Shown in pieces: positions 32,041 to 43,973 of a stretch of DNA of 64,000 nt (within the stretch, counting starts at the first letter, position 1; each line of letters opens with the position of its first letter). Source of the DNA: Cololabis saira (lineage: Eukaryota; Chordata; Actinopteri; Beloniformes; Belonidae); the NCBI RefSeq assembly GCF_033807715.1, contig NC_084597.1, forward strand, positions 10,292,843 through 10,356,842. Direction: 5' to 3'. Position numbers and translations under genes: made by a program. Under the pieces are notes generated by a model, which saw only the letters and a program-made list of their open reading frames with translations, had not been told where the DNA came from and searched no databases.

Positions 32041-32210
32041 AACCAAACAAAGCTCCACCTGAAGTGTATCTATAGTGGGGGAGCAACCCCGCCACCCGCG
32101 AGACCAGAGGCCGACACAGAAGAGCCCGGAACCCAGGCCACCAGCAACCCCACAGAGGGGAGACTGAGGAGGGAGGGGACCCACCGCCTGCGAGCCCCCC
32201 TCCCCCACTT
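32040..32210 (-). repeat. GC-rich dispersed repeat (copy 2, inverted)
   Basis: Contains CCACCTGAAGTGTATCTATA and the flanking GC-rich sequence in inverse orientation to 7880-8300. Confidence 0.6.
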
Positions 32211-32214
32211 GGGG

Positions 32215-32735
<521 letters not shown>

Positions 32736-32890
32736 AAAGGCAAATGACTGAATGAATATCAAATAAAGCGATATAATTGTTTTTTTTTCTCCTTATCATA
32801 TAATGTCAAAGATTAATGCATTTCATGTGTTTAATTATCTGCCTTACAATCTTAATTCTTTTTGCCTTTCAGTCCTGCAACACATTCCAA

Positions 32891-32893
<3 letters not shown>

Positions 32894-32948
<55 letters not shown>
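32894..32948. repeat. GT microsatellite
   Basis: About 27 GT units, preceded by a short direct repeat (TTAATTATCTGCCTTACAAT) that also precedes the GT run at 31945. This suggests a local duplication of that flank. Confidence 0.9.
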
Positions 32949-32951
<3 letters not shown>

Positions 32952-33068
32952 TGCTTATTGATCTTATTGGTTGATTTAATTGATTTATATGCAAAGAAAA
33001 GGCCTAATCTGTAATTCTTGTTGAGATTCTGACTCCCCTGATTCAAAAGTACAAATCCTTTATAGACA

Positions 33069-33616
33069 GTGGCTGCGTCCGAAATCCCATACTTCCACCC
33101 TAATGAGTAGCAAAAACAGTATGTGAGATTTTTTAGTGCGTCCGAAACAACTATCCATACTCATTCCAGAGAAATTTATTAGTATGGATTGATGGACACT
33201 AGCTAAGCAGAAACTTCTCACAATGCAATGCAGCGGTGTTTGATTGCTGAGCTGCGCAGATACTTATTATTATATATATTATATATTATATTATTATACT
33301 TTTAATTCATATGTATGATATTAAGTAGCCTATAATTATATAATATTATAATATTTGTATATAATCATATTATATAATGTCATCTTGTTTTCGGCCAGGA
33401 TAAACGGGAAAGAGCGGAGCGGAGTGCTGCTACTGCTGCTGTGACAGGAAGTGCTGTGTGGCTCTGAGTAGTACCAAAGATTCTCTATGCAGTTTATTGA
33501 ACGTCTCTGGTAGTACGTAGTAATTAATGCATACTACTGATATTTACTCAAAAGTGTGCCAAACTTAAGTATACTTTTTGAGTATACTGTTTAGTATTGC
33601 ATTTCGGACGCACCGT
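33069..33616. mobile_element. TIR MITE (GGCTGCGTCCGAAAT ends)
   Basis: Left end GGCTGCGTCCGAAAT, right end ATTTCGGACGCACC in inverse. AT-rich body with no reading frame. I could not find a clear target duplication. Confidence 0.6.
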
Positions 33617-33916
33617 TCCATTCTATCAATGTTGTTGTTTTTCAAGTGTTTAAATAAAAACTTTCCAAATCCACCTGTTGCTGGATTCAGAAGTGTTTTT
33701 GTGATGATCTGAAAGTGGACTGAGTTCTTGTGACTTCACGCTGGAATCTTCTCCTGCCTCTCTGCATCATTACATTACATTACATTATACATTGAGTTTC
33801 ACGATTTTCTAGTTTCAGGTAACACTTGAACCAAACATTTACTAGAACAGTGTTGATTTTTTTTCTGAGGTTTTGTTGTTTTTCCTCCCTACTGGATCAA
33901 CTTTCTGTCAGGAGCC

Positions 33917-36900
33917 ATGCCGCGCCGAGAGGAAAGCCGCTCGCAGCTCCCCCCAGCCAGGGACTCCCCCGACAGAGACCGCCCCCCCAGGGCCGCCCGG
34001 CCCAGGAGGTGGTGGCACCTGCTGCCAGACCTGTGCCTGCTGCAGGTGTTCCGGTTCCTCCCGGACCGGGACTGCTACAGGGCGGCTCTGGTGTGCCGTC
34101 ACTGGCACCAGGTGTTGCGCTCGCCCTGCCTCTGGACCAGCCGCCGGTTCCACTTCAGCGGCCGCCTCTCCCTGTACAGGCCGCCCGAATGCAGCGTGGG
34201 GGTGGGCTACGTGCGCAGCCTGGGGCGGTACCTGGAGCGGCTGGAGGTCTACTTGGACCCGCCCCGCATCCGGGCCACGGCACAGCGGCTGCAGAAAACC
34301 CTGTGCGGGCTGCTGGCCGAGCTCATCAGGTAAACAGGTGTCCTGTCAATCCATGCCACCCGTCGAGAACTGCCACTTTATGGTTCTGCGCATAGTCGAT
34401 TTTCACAGTTTGATTGCCACGCCCATAATTTCTTGCATCCCATATGGAAAAGATATATAAAAAACGTATAAGAAGTTTACATCTCCTACAGTAGTAAATC
34501 TTTAGGCTTTATTGTGTGTCTTATAAGACTTATAAGTCCCATATGATATACTCTTGAAAGTGGCCTCTTTTGCATTCTTTTCATACAAGGTAATAAAAAG
34601 AATTAAGTATGAATCAAGTAAAAATAATGTATGTGGTCTATAAGGAAATTGAACAGCAAATTATGTTTTCCATACATGTTTCATATAATCTTTGTAGTTT
34701 TTAATGATATGTCAGTTTTGCTTTTCTTATATGGAAACATAACATTATATGCATGTTTTCTGTATGTAAAGTGTACACAATTTGCAAGGGAATTATGCTT
34801 TTTTTAATGTTTTATATAAGTTTGTTATATGTCATCTAATTAAAATGACTAAAACCAGTATAAAAAACCTATATGAGTATGTAGCATTACATATAAGTTT
34901 TTTGTATGTTATGGGATATAATGTGATCGTAAACTATATTTTATTTATATTTTTTCTACAATAATTCTTATATATTAGTCTATGAAACTTACAATAGCAG
35001 TATATAAAATACATACTTTTTTTTTTTGATAATAAGTATAAAATAATAAGAAAGAAACGTAAGGGCACACACTGAAGGGATATCCCTTCAGTGTGTGCCC
35101 TTACGTTTCTTTCTTGTTATTTTATACTTATTATCAATCCAAAAATAGTGATTACAAAATTGATAAATTGAGCTATAAGTATGCTGACATTAATCTTACA
35201 GTGGCAGTGAGTTGATTAGTATCTTACCTGAACTCATTAAGTGACGGGAGCATTATAGGATGTTACTGGACTATCAAGTTATGCTACCCCTGAAATATTG
35301 ATTTAAAATTGATAATATGGGATGTTGAGTATTTGATCCTTCAAAATACACTACCCATGACATGAAATGCATTAATCTTTGACATTATATGATAAGGAGA
35401 AAAAAAAACAATTATATCACTTTATTTGATATTCATTCCGTCATTTGCCTTTATTTATTCGTTTTATTCTTATTCTTTCTTTCTTTATTTTCCTTCTGAC
35501 GAAAGGAGGGCCTTTTTGCCCCCCTAAACATGCTCCAAAAGTCAACAAATTTTGCACGCAAGCCAGGCCTGGCGAAAAATTTGATATTTCATGGTGTGCA
35601 TTAATGGGCGTGGCAAGATCGTTCAACAGCGTCCCCTAGAAAACTTTGTGCCTCAAGCGACAACCGGAAAGAACTGAAAGACCAGCTGAATGAAATACTG
35701 TCCACTCACCTCCCACATTTACCTCCGGGAATAGAATTTTTTGCCCGGGTCCACCGCTTTATTTGACCCAAATGATGATATCTCACATCTTCAGTTACTT
35801 TGGATGGGGGGTAAAAGTACTGTAAATACTTTATTAAGCCCTATTTGCGTGTTTTGGCAAGGAAAGGGGATTTGTGGAAGCCAAGAAGATCCTGAAGAGG
35901 AAGTTCCAGGTCAAGACTATTTGTCTTTTCAAAGAAAATACAACAAAAGACAACAAAAAACATAAAAAAAGGAATAAAATGAAATAGTATGAAAACAATT
36001 TGTTTTATTTATTCCAAAACTAAACAACGAGGGAGGAGCCGTGCTGATGGGCGTGTTTGTGTTTTACGGTTTGACGTACATGCACGAAAATCGGTACACA
36101 CCTGTATCATGTCGCAACTTAAAGAAAAGTCTCTTAGCGCCATGGCCGAAACCGAACAGGAAGTCGGCCATTTTGAATTAATCATGTAATTTTGCCACAA
36201 TTTATGCCATTCCTTCAGCAGTTAATGCGGCCCGCACCGTAACGTGCACCCAGTGTGTTATACATCAAAATGTGCGTCTCCATCCTGCGACGATGCGCAT
36301 TACTTTTCTCAGTCAAAAGCGTTACCGTAGCGACGCTAAACGCCAAAAGGCGCGCCCCCCCTTCATCTGATTGGTCCATATTTGATAGTTCCTACTTTCT
36401 GCCATAACTTTTGAATGGGTTGTGATAAAGACATGTGGGTGGTGTCATCAAACTCGGTTTTGAGTACTTGAAAATAATTGGTGCAAATTAGCCCCCCCCC
36501 CTTCATCTGATTGGTCGATATCTGATAGTTCCTACTTTCTGACATAACTTTTGAACGGGTTGTGATAAAGACATGTGGGTGGTGTCATCGAACTCGGTTT
36601 TGAGTACTTGACCTTCATTGGCATGAATTAGCCCCGTCCCTTCTTCTGATTGGTCGATATTTGATAGATCCTATTTTCTGCCATAACTTTTAAATGGTAT
36701 GACATACAGAGTCGTGGGTGGTGTCATCAGACTCGGTTTCGACTCCTTCACCTTAATTTGTGCAAATTAGCCTTGCCCCTTCTTCTGATTGGTCGATATG
36801 TGATAGTTCTGATTTTATGCAATAACTTTTGAATGGTTTGACATAAAGACTTGTGGGAAGTGTCATTGGACTCGGTTTTTAGTCCTTGAACATAATTGCT

Positions 36901-39900
36901 GCAAATTAGCCCTGCCCCTTCATCTGATTGGTCGATATCTGATAGTTCCTACTTTCTGCCATAACTTTTGAATGGTTTGATATAGAGAGTCGTGGCTGGT
37001 GTCATCCGCTAAATCTCCAGCCTTGAAGACATCTACATGCAAGTCATACAAGCGCTTCCACTGCAGCACGCCTGAACGTGCACAAGGGTGCGAGGGCCCG
37101 TTCAGCTTTAATTATTATTATTATTATTATTGCACAGTGGTTGATTACTCTGAGACTCTATGAGTGATGAGAGGTCATCAGAGCAACAGCTTGGGGGAAA
37201 AAAACCTGTTCTTTTAATACAAGCTTTTATTATATCATGCACAATATTTTGCAGCCGGAGGTACACCTCTCTCAAACCAGAGGTAAGAGAGAAATGCACC
37301 TAGTGGTCATCGATCCAGTCGTATTTATACCAGAAAGGGAGGTGTTCTGTACGTTATAGGTGCAGATGTTGAACCAGATCTGTAGAGACATCTGTGCGGA
37401 AAGAAACCTAAACATGTCACTCTTTCAGCCATATATTCTGCTTATTGTTTCTTACTTGAGATGTTAACTCAGCAAATATCTAAGATCACTAAAACGTTGA
37501 GAAAAAGTGAATGGAACCTATCAGTTTTAAAACATCTGTTTCTCTTCACCTAAAGAAGAACTCAGCTAAACAATCTAGTCATACAAACCAGGATGTCGTC
37601 TTGCGTTGAGAGCAACCACCAGTGTAGAATCTTATAGAAAACCCCATATGTTTAACAATTTCATAAAATCCTAACAATTTTGTGCCCGCAGAGTGAAAGC
37701 CCCTCTGCAGTCCTTCTCCCTGTTGAGGCTGGAGCTCGACCGTGCCTCGTGGGGGTCAGAGTGCAGAGACGCTGTGATCAACAGCCTCATCCAGTTATTC
37801 CTCAGTGGGCCCTCAAAACTCACCAGGATTTGCCTGGGCGGGATGCACAACAACATGGAGCAGGTAAAGGCAACATCAAACCCAACATCATGCATCAGGA
37901 GACACTCAGAGGTGCTTTATGGTGCATGAATTTCATTTCATTTATTCAGATCTCCATTAGCTGTGACCAGAGCAACAGCTATTCTTCCTGGAGTCCACCT
38001 CAATAACTGTATTTTATACAATGCAAAACATACACGTAGTCACATTAAGATGTTCCATTACAATGAACACATCAAACATAATCACAACCTTCCACAAACA
38101 ACAGTCACTACAACCACAACACAACACTTAGAACTAAGTAGGATACAGCACAATACAATACAACACAACACAACGTAGGACCTAATGTAGTTCTAATTGA
38201 CAGTATACTTGGAATATAAAGGTTCACATAATTCAACAATGGTCAGACCATGGCATTTATATATTTAATTTAGATGGTTGCATCAGCAAAATATCCGCTG
38301 AGAGATGGTTTTTCAGTAAACCTTTGAATCTTTTTTTGCTATTTTCTTGAATAACGTGCCCAGGGAGAGAGTTGCATTTAACCATGGCTCTGTATGTTTA
38401 TTTTTACCTTAGTTAGTGTAAATCTGCCTTGAGTTATGCTCATGTTCATCAGAACTGAGAAATAAACATTTATACAATACGCCTGGCAATTTCGTCACTT
38501 AAATATTTCTAATAAAATTAAGCAATGAGGCAGTACATCTGTATTTGACCTTTAACCAGGACAAATAATGATGCATTGTATTGACATGAGTCCTATATGA
38601 ACATTGAAGTGAACGGTGTGCTGCTTTGTTTTAAGCCATTTGTAATTTCTTTTTGTGTGATATGGTCAGAGGATCAATAGTCCAGCTGAGATAAAACTAG
38701 TGTTTTTATGACATTGTGTGTGAATAAATCTTTATCTATGAATTTGTTTGTTACGCTTGCTGTCAGACAAACTCTGTGCCTGAGCTCACATCTGGACGGG
38801 GCGAGACGCTGATCAGACACAAGACCAAACCAAAACAGTGAACAGGGCTTCAATGAGCTGGAAGTTTCAGTGTTTCCAGCTTTAATCATCAGAGTATCAC
38901 AAATTATTGGGGAAATATGTCCCTCCACATTTTGTGTAAGATCTGGACTTCAAGGAGGAATCTTGATTGCAGATAATGGATGATGATATAAAACAAAATA
39001 CATGGCAAGACTTCTCATATTTGAAGCAAATAAATATAATGGAGTCCAAAACAGGACTCTGAGGTTATTATTGGATGGTGAATTGTAAGGGCTTTTGTTA
39101 GCGGCCAAAACGTTGTGAACTGAAGTCATTTTGGGTTTATCTAGACAAAACAAGATCAATTTTACTTTTTCTGTGTACAAAAAGTCTTGTTTTCTTGGGC
39201 ATTTCTGTCCAGTTACTGCTATCTTGTTATAAGTTTGTAAGTCAAAAACCGTTGACTCATAAACTATCAATGGATGTGAAAGGACGAGGCTTAATGGCCT
39301 CTGTTTCCAGATGTCGGTTGGAAGATATATTTGTGACAAAATAGGCAACAATACAGCCAGAAGGCATGAACTCTTAACTCTCATCATATGTTCCTGAACG
39401 TTTGTCGTCCAGGCTCAGGAGCTGCTGTCCACCCTGGTGCATCATCAGAATGGCCTCTCTCCTCACGGCGGTATCCTTTCCTTGGACCTGGTGGGATTCT
39501 TCTCCCCGTTGCTGGCCTTGAACCCAAACGCCAGCATCCCGCCCTTCCTGCAGGAGCTGCAGGGCCTCACCGACCTGGGCCTTAGTTACTCCTGTCTGAC
39601 ACAGGAAGTGCTGATGGTTCTCCGGCAGAGCCGCCGAGGACAACACCAGGGCTCCGGCAGAGATGGGAACGTCCTGCGAGCATTTTCAGTGTTATGCACT
39701 TACAATGAGCTGCATCGGGAGGTAAGCAGGGTGCAAAGTGATCAAACGTTACTTTTATTAACATTTTGATCAGAGGCCCAAGGCATTAGCAAACTAAGCA
39801 GCTGCTTAGGGCCCCGTGACCACTAGGGGGCCCCCCAAGAGTAAAAAAAAAAATATATATATATATATTTATATATATATATATTTACATAAATACACAT

Positions 39901-41377
39901 ATTGACGAGGTACTGTTTATCCAAGTTGAGTGATTTTAATTATAGTTCTAGTTTTTGTAGTACTTTGTTGTTACACTTAATCGTTGTTGCACATTGCTGT
40001 TGCAGTTTATTTAAAACCAAAAATAAAGTAGTTAATGTGTTTAGAGTAAATGGTTTATAAATGATCTATTTGATTATTTTGTTTCTTTTAGTAGGCCTAC
40101 ACTGTAGATGACACTCAGTATCACACTTAGTACTATATCACTTTAAATATTAAGTGTAAATCAACCCCAGGCCGCTCTTGTAGCTGAATTTGCTCCCATT
40201 TCAGATTAAAAACCATAGATGGGTAAAATCATGCCAGGCTGACAATAGGATGATGGAAACAACACTGCTGCAACTGTGCAGCTTTTTGACCTCTATTTAT
40301 TTATCTATTTATATCTATCTATTGCTTCTCTGTGTGGCCAGAACGGGCAGTTGCTGACTTTGATAAATATAAATTGAAAGATTTTTCTGCAAGTTTGTTA
40401 ATCTGTTGTCTGCTTCTTGGTCTTGGTCTTACAATCTAACTATTAATAATCCATATTATTGGCAGTAATAGAGGGCCCCAAAATCTAATTTTGCTTAGGG
40501 CCCCATGGAGGCTTGGGCCGGCCCTTATTTTGATTAAAACTGACAATTTAGTGTCTTAATGTTGCATTTTTGGACCACTTGTCTATCTATCTATATCTAT
40601 AGAAAGGGATGAGACTGACTTTGCTTCCTCGTTCCTGGTAAACAGGTGGACAGAAGCTCGTGGGCAGCGTTGGCGTTGAGCTGCCCGGACCTCAGAGTCA
40701 ACTTCTGCATGGAACAAGTCATCAACGAAGAGTGGCAGGCCTTTATCCTGGTGCCTGAGATTACTCTGCACAAATTTGAGATGACAGCTTTCTACTCCCC
40801 CGACGAACCCTGGAGTGCCAAGCCTCTGCTGCGTGACATCCTGCCTCAGCACAGACACAGTCTGCAGGTCAGGGAGCTGAGCAGCTGGCAGACGCAGCAC
40901 GGCGCTGAACCAGAAACATGCTATATGAAGCTGTTGCCTCTATGTGTTTTAAAACATACACACTTTCACGTGTGTTTCAGCATCTGACTTTGGATCTGTG
41001 CAACTTCAGCGAATCCTTGGATGATGAGCTGCTAAATCTAGTGTGTGTGTGTGAGAATCTGGTGGATCTGAGGGTCTTTGCTGTCCTGGAAATAAACACT
41101 GTTGGGACGCTGCTGGAAATGAGGACGACTAAGAGGATTCTTCTCAACAAGATCGAGGTGGGAACAACACAGAGACGGTTTGTATCTGCTCCCACGCAGA
41201 GATCTAGCCAGCAAATGTGGTGATGCTCTCGGTCATTCTCAATTGCAGATTAGAATCTACTCACTGAGCGACAACTGGAAAGAACTGAAAGGCCAGCTGA
41301 AAGAAATACTGTCCACCCACCTCCCACATTTACCTCCGGGAATAAATTTTTTTGCTCGGGTCCACCGCTTTATTTGA
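33917..41377 (+). CDS. fbxo39: F-box only protein 39
   Basis: F-box proteins are substrate receptors of SCF ubiquitin ligases; the partners of this one are not evident here. Six exons with AG/GT borders: 33917-34329, 37692-37863, 39413-39721, 40646-40867, 40981-41157 and 41249-41377. Phases agree and give one open frame of 473 residues, close to the mammalian length. The ATG begins MPRREESRSQ. The F-box is LLPDLCLLQVFRFLPDRDCY, followed by AALVCRHWHQVL. FSGR and GRYLERLEVYL follow, as in FBXO39. LRR-like segments follow, with LLRLELDRASW and RVNFCMEQVI. The end is INFFARVHRFI. Exon 1 is GC-rich, unlike its surroundings. AATAAA at 41586-41591 is a likely poly(A) signal. Introns contain a palindrome, R1 repeats, a LINE and a hAT element. 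Confidence 0.9.
34330..35027. other. FBXO39 intron 1, AT-rich, no gene
   Basis: AT-rich sequence with many short repeats of ATATAAG and CATATG type. No coding signal or recognised element. Confidence 0.4.
35028..35135. repeat. 108-bp palindrome with 54-bp arms
   Basis: Reads GATAATAAGTATAAAAT at the left and the inverse at the right, with the centre at GGGATATCCC (35077-35086). One mismatch and no loop. No target duplication or element family recognised. Confidence 0.85.
35490..37115 (+). repeat. Dispersed repeat R1 containing a captured FBXO39 segment
   Basis: R1 5' part (CTTTTTGCCCCCCTAAACAT to TTTGTGCCTCAAG) runs to about 35658. A host-gene segment follows to about 36063. R1 resumes exactly where expected with TACGGTTTGACGTACATGCA and continues through repeated CTGATTGGTC/ATAACTTTTGAA units to GGGCCCGTTCAGCTTTAATT at about 37110. 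Only some eight R1 bases are missing at the junction. Confidence 0.75.
35659..36062 (+). pseudogene. Duplicated FBXO39 last exon and 3' UTR in intron 1
   Basis: Matches the FBXO39 exon 6 and its 3' flank (41270-41690) in the same orientation with few differences: GACAACCGGAAAGAACTGAA against GACAACTGGAAAGAACTGAA, then CTCCGGGAATA, the same TGA, and the GGAATAAAATGAAAT poly(A) region. The copy starts inside the exon, so it has no acceptor site and cannot be a normal alternative last exon. It could supply a premature poly(A) signal within intron 1. Confidence 0.85.
37925..38960 (-). pseudogene. LINE 3' fragment in FBXO39 intron 2
   Basis: On the minus strand it ends with AGCTAATGGAGATCTGAATA, the 3' end type also seen at 44480 (plus strand). 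Upstream, a short DLFTHNVIKTLVLSQLDY block resembles the LINE C-terminal region. Rest decayed. A run of ACAACACAAT near 38115-38175 is simple repeat. Confidence 0.5.
38961..39412. other. FBXO39 intron 2 remainder
   Basis: A 145-residue open frame lies on the minus strand (39387-38950), but it matches no family I know and lacks splice or start context. Probably repeat-derived. No supported gene. Confidence 0.3.
39771..40526. mobile_element. hAT element in FBXO39 intron 3, 8-bp target duplication
   Basis: ATTTTGAT lies at 39763-39770 and at 40527-40534. Left end CAGAGGCCCAAGGC, right end GGGCCGGCCCTT; the ends are imperfect inverse repeats. No transposase. Internal AT dinucleotide runs near 39850. 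Confidence 0.75.
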
Positions 41378-41585
41378 CCCAAATGATGATATCTCACATC
41401 TTCAGTTACTTTGGATGTGGGGGTAAAAGTACTGTAAATACTTTATTAAGCCCTATTTGTGTGTTTTGGCAAGGAAAAGGGATTTGTGGAAGCCAAGAAG
41501 ATCCTGAAGAGGAAGTTCCAGGTCAAGACTATTTGTCTTTTCGAAGAAAATACAATAAAATTCAACAAAAAACATAAAAAAAAGG

Positions 41586-41591
41586 AATAAA
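41586..41591 (+). promoter_or_regulatory. Likely FBXO39 poly(A) signal
   Basis: AATAAA about 210 bases after the stop codon. The same hexamer is retained in the intron 1 copy near 35975. Confidence 0.6.
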
Positions 41592-41689
41592 ATGAAATAG
41601 TATGAAAATAATTTGTTTTATTTACCGGTATTCCAAAACTAAACAACGAGGGAAGAGCCGTGCTGATGGGCATGTTTGTGTTTTACGGT

Positions 41690-42320
41690 TTGACGTACAT
41701 GCACGAAAATCGGTACACACCTGTAACATGTCGTAACTAAAAGAAAAGTCTCTTGGCGCCATGGCCGAAACCAAACAGGAAGTCGGCCATTTTGAATTAA
41801 TCGTGTAATTTTGGCGCAATTTATGCCATTTCTTCGGCCGTTAATGCGGCCCGAACCGTAACGTGCACCCAGGTGTGTTATACATCAAAATGTGCGTCTC
41901 CATCCTGCGACGATGCGCATTACTTTTCTCAGTCAAAAGCGTTACCGTGGCGACACTAGACGCCAAAAAGCGCACCCCCCCTTCCTCTGATTGATCCATA
42001 TTTGATAGTTCCTACTTTCTGCCATAACTTTTGAATGGTTTCACATAGAGAGTCATGGGTGGTGTCATCGGACTCGGTTTTGAGTCCTTGACCACAATTG
42101 GTGCAAATTAGCCCTGCTCCTTCTTCTGATTGGTCGATATTTGATAGTTCCTATTTTCTGCAATAACTTTTGAATGGTTTGACATTAAGAGTCATGGGTG
42201 GTGTCATCGGACTTAATTTTCTAAAGTCCTTGAACTTTATTGGTGAAAGTTGCATGCGCAATGGCCCGTTCATCGCTGCTTGCAGCTTTAATTATTATTA
42301 TTATTAATTATTATTATTAT
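41690..42320 (+). repeat. Dispersed repeat R1, 3' part, after FBXO39
   Basis: Starts TACGGTTTGACGTACATGCA directly after FBXO39 3' sequence and ends CATCGCTGCTTGCAGCTTTAATT before an ATT run. The 5' half of R1 is absent here. Confidence 0.75.
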
Positions 42321-42325
42321 TGTTG

Positions 42326-43708
42326 TGTTTTTTTAGCTAAGAGACAACATTGAAAAATGCATTTTCACTTTCTACCTTGCACTTTGAAACCATGGAGGTG
42401 ACGTCATGAAATGATTTCAAATCAGGGCTTTATTTTGCTGAGGAACATTGAAGGAAGGACATCAGATTTGACCAAAAGTGCCATTTATTGTGGTGCAAGT
42501 GCTGTCAGGTGTGACTGAAGCCTCGTTGATTTTCTCAAGCTTTCTGCTGCTATAACACCTTAGTGAACATAATGTTTTCATGCAAGGTGTTTCAAAGATG
42601 CTGGTGGTCTGGATCTTTTGGTTCTTTTGGACCAGAACAGACTTTTTTTTTTTCTTGTCATCCATGCTTGTATCGAGCCCCGTACTCGCTGGGTGAGTCA
42701 ATTTTGGTACAAGTCCATGGATGTCTGCGCTGCACATGAAGCAAAACTGTAAAAATTTGGAATTTGACATTCATCGTGTGCAGCTTGATATGTTTCCTGA
42801 ATTTCTGGGATCTTGTCCTCACTCTAGCCTTTGGCTTTCATCCTCAGTTATTTGTGTTTCATCTAAGAATTTATTTACAAAAAACTATTATTGACTAGAA
42901 AAATGTTTACCAATGCTTTTGAAAGGTGCCTTTTCCCCATGTTGTGAGAGATGCGTGAAATAATTGATTGAAAAAATGTTTACAAATGTTTTTGAAAGAT
43001 GCCTTTTTCCCCATGTTTTGAGAGTTGTGTGAAATAATTATTGACTGAAAAGATGTTTACAAATGTTTTTCCAAGATGCCCTTTCCCCATGTTGAGAGAG
43101 ATATGTGAAATAATTGATTTTAAAATATGTTTACTAATGTTTTTCCAAGATTCCTTTTACCTATGTTGAGAGAGATATGTGAAATAATTATTCACTGGAA
43201 AAATATTTACTAATATTTTTCCAAGATACCTTCTTTTTCATGTCGAGAGGAAGTGTGAAATGTGTTTCAGTGTGCTAATATGAATACATTTTGAAAGGAA
43301 ATTCACTGTCAAGCTCTTTTATTGTCCTCCATGCACTGGAGGTTTTAAACTGGACTTCACTTTCAACAATGACCACACAGTTTTTCCTTGTTTTTTCTCC
43401 TTTATGTAACTCTGTTCAGGTTCAAATGTTACACAGGCAGGCAAGGTATTTGTTGTTGTCAAGCTTTAAACTTAGTGGAAAACCGGATGCTTTTCCAGGT
43501 CTTGCTGCACCAGTTTGTCAGCAGCAGCAATGTGGCTGCTGCTGTGTCATGCCGTCACTGAGTGAGATGTGTCTTTGAGTTCCTAATTAAAACCTTTTTC
43601 CCAGGTCTGTTGGTTGACTCTTATTAGGGAGGTGTAGCTGCTGCCGTGTCGAGGCCCCCACTTTTAACCCCTTCCTTTCCAGCCTGCATCTCCCAGTTTG
43701 ACTTCACA
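42326..43708 (-). mobile_element. Probable solo LTR of the BEL/Pao family
   Basis: Highly similar to 26007-27360, with the same TGTGAAG border on the minus strand, but no integrase or other internal sequence follows. I could not find a matching short target duplication, so a segmental duplication is the alternative. Confidence 0.6.
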
Positions 43709-43849
43709 TTCACGTTTTACTGTTATTCATCTTAACACAGCAATTACGCAAGCTGACATGTGGCAGGTTGCATTTCTTCTAAAATTATTCGAGACATATT
43801 ACAACATTAGTCATAAACATTACAGCTGCTGTACTTAAATGAAATTTTG

Positions 43850-43855
43850 TTTATT
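43850..43855 (-). promoter_or_regulatory. Likely poly(A) signal of the lectin receptor gene
   Basis: AATAAA on the minus strand about 120 bases after the receptor stop codon. Confidence 0.65.
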
Positions 43856-43973
43856 TCCAAATATATTACAGTATACACAATATTGTTCATTCCTATGAAA
43901 CATTTTGGAGACTTGAAATCTAGATGATTTGTTAAAAGTATCAGCATCGGTGTTCTGTGCTGAAGATGATGGT

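Noticed and set aside
33826..34460. Frames of 189 and 195 residues overlapping FBXO39 exon 1
   Set aside because: GC-rich shadow frames. The frame starting at 33917 has the F-box and joins the downstream exons in phase.
38950..39387. 145-residue minus-strand frame in FBXO39 intron 2
   Set aside because: No family recognised and no start or splice context; it probably derives from a repeat. Kept only as a note.
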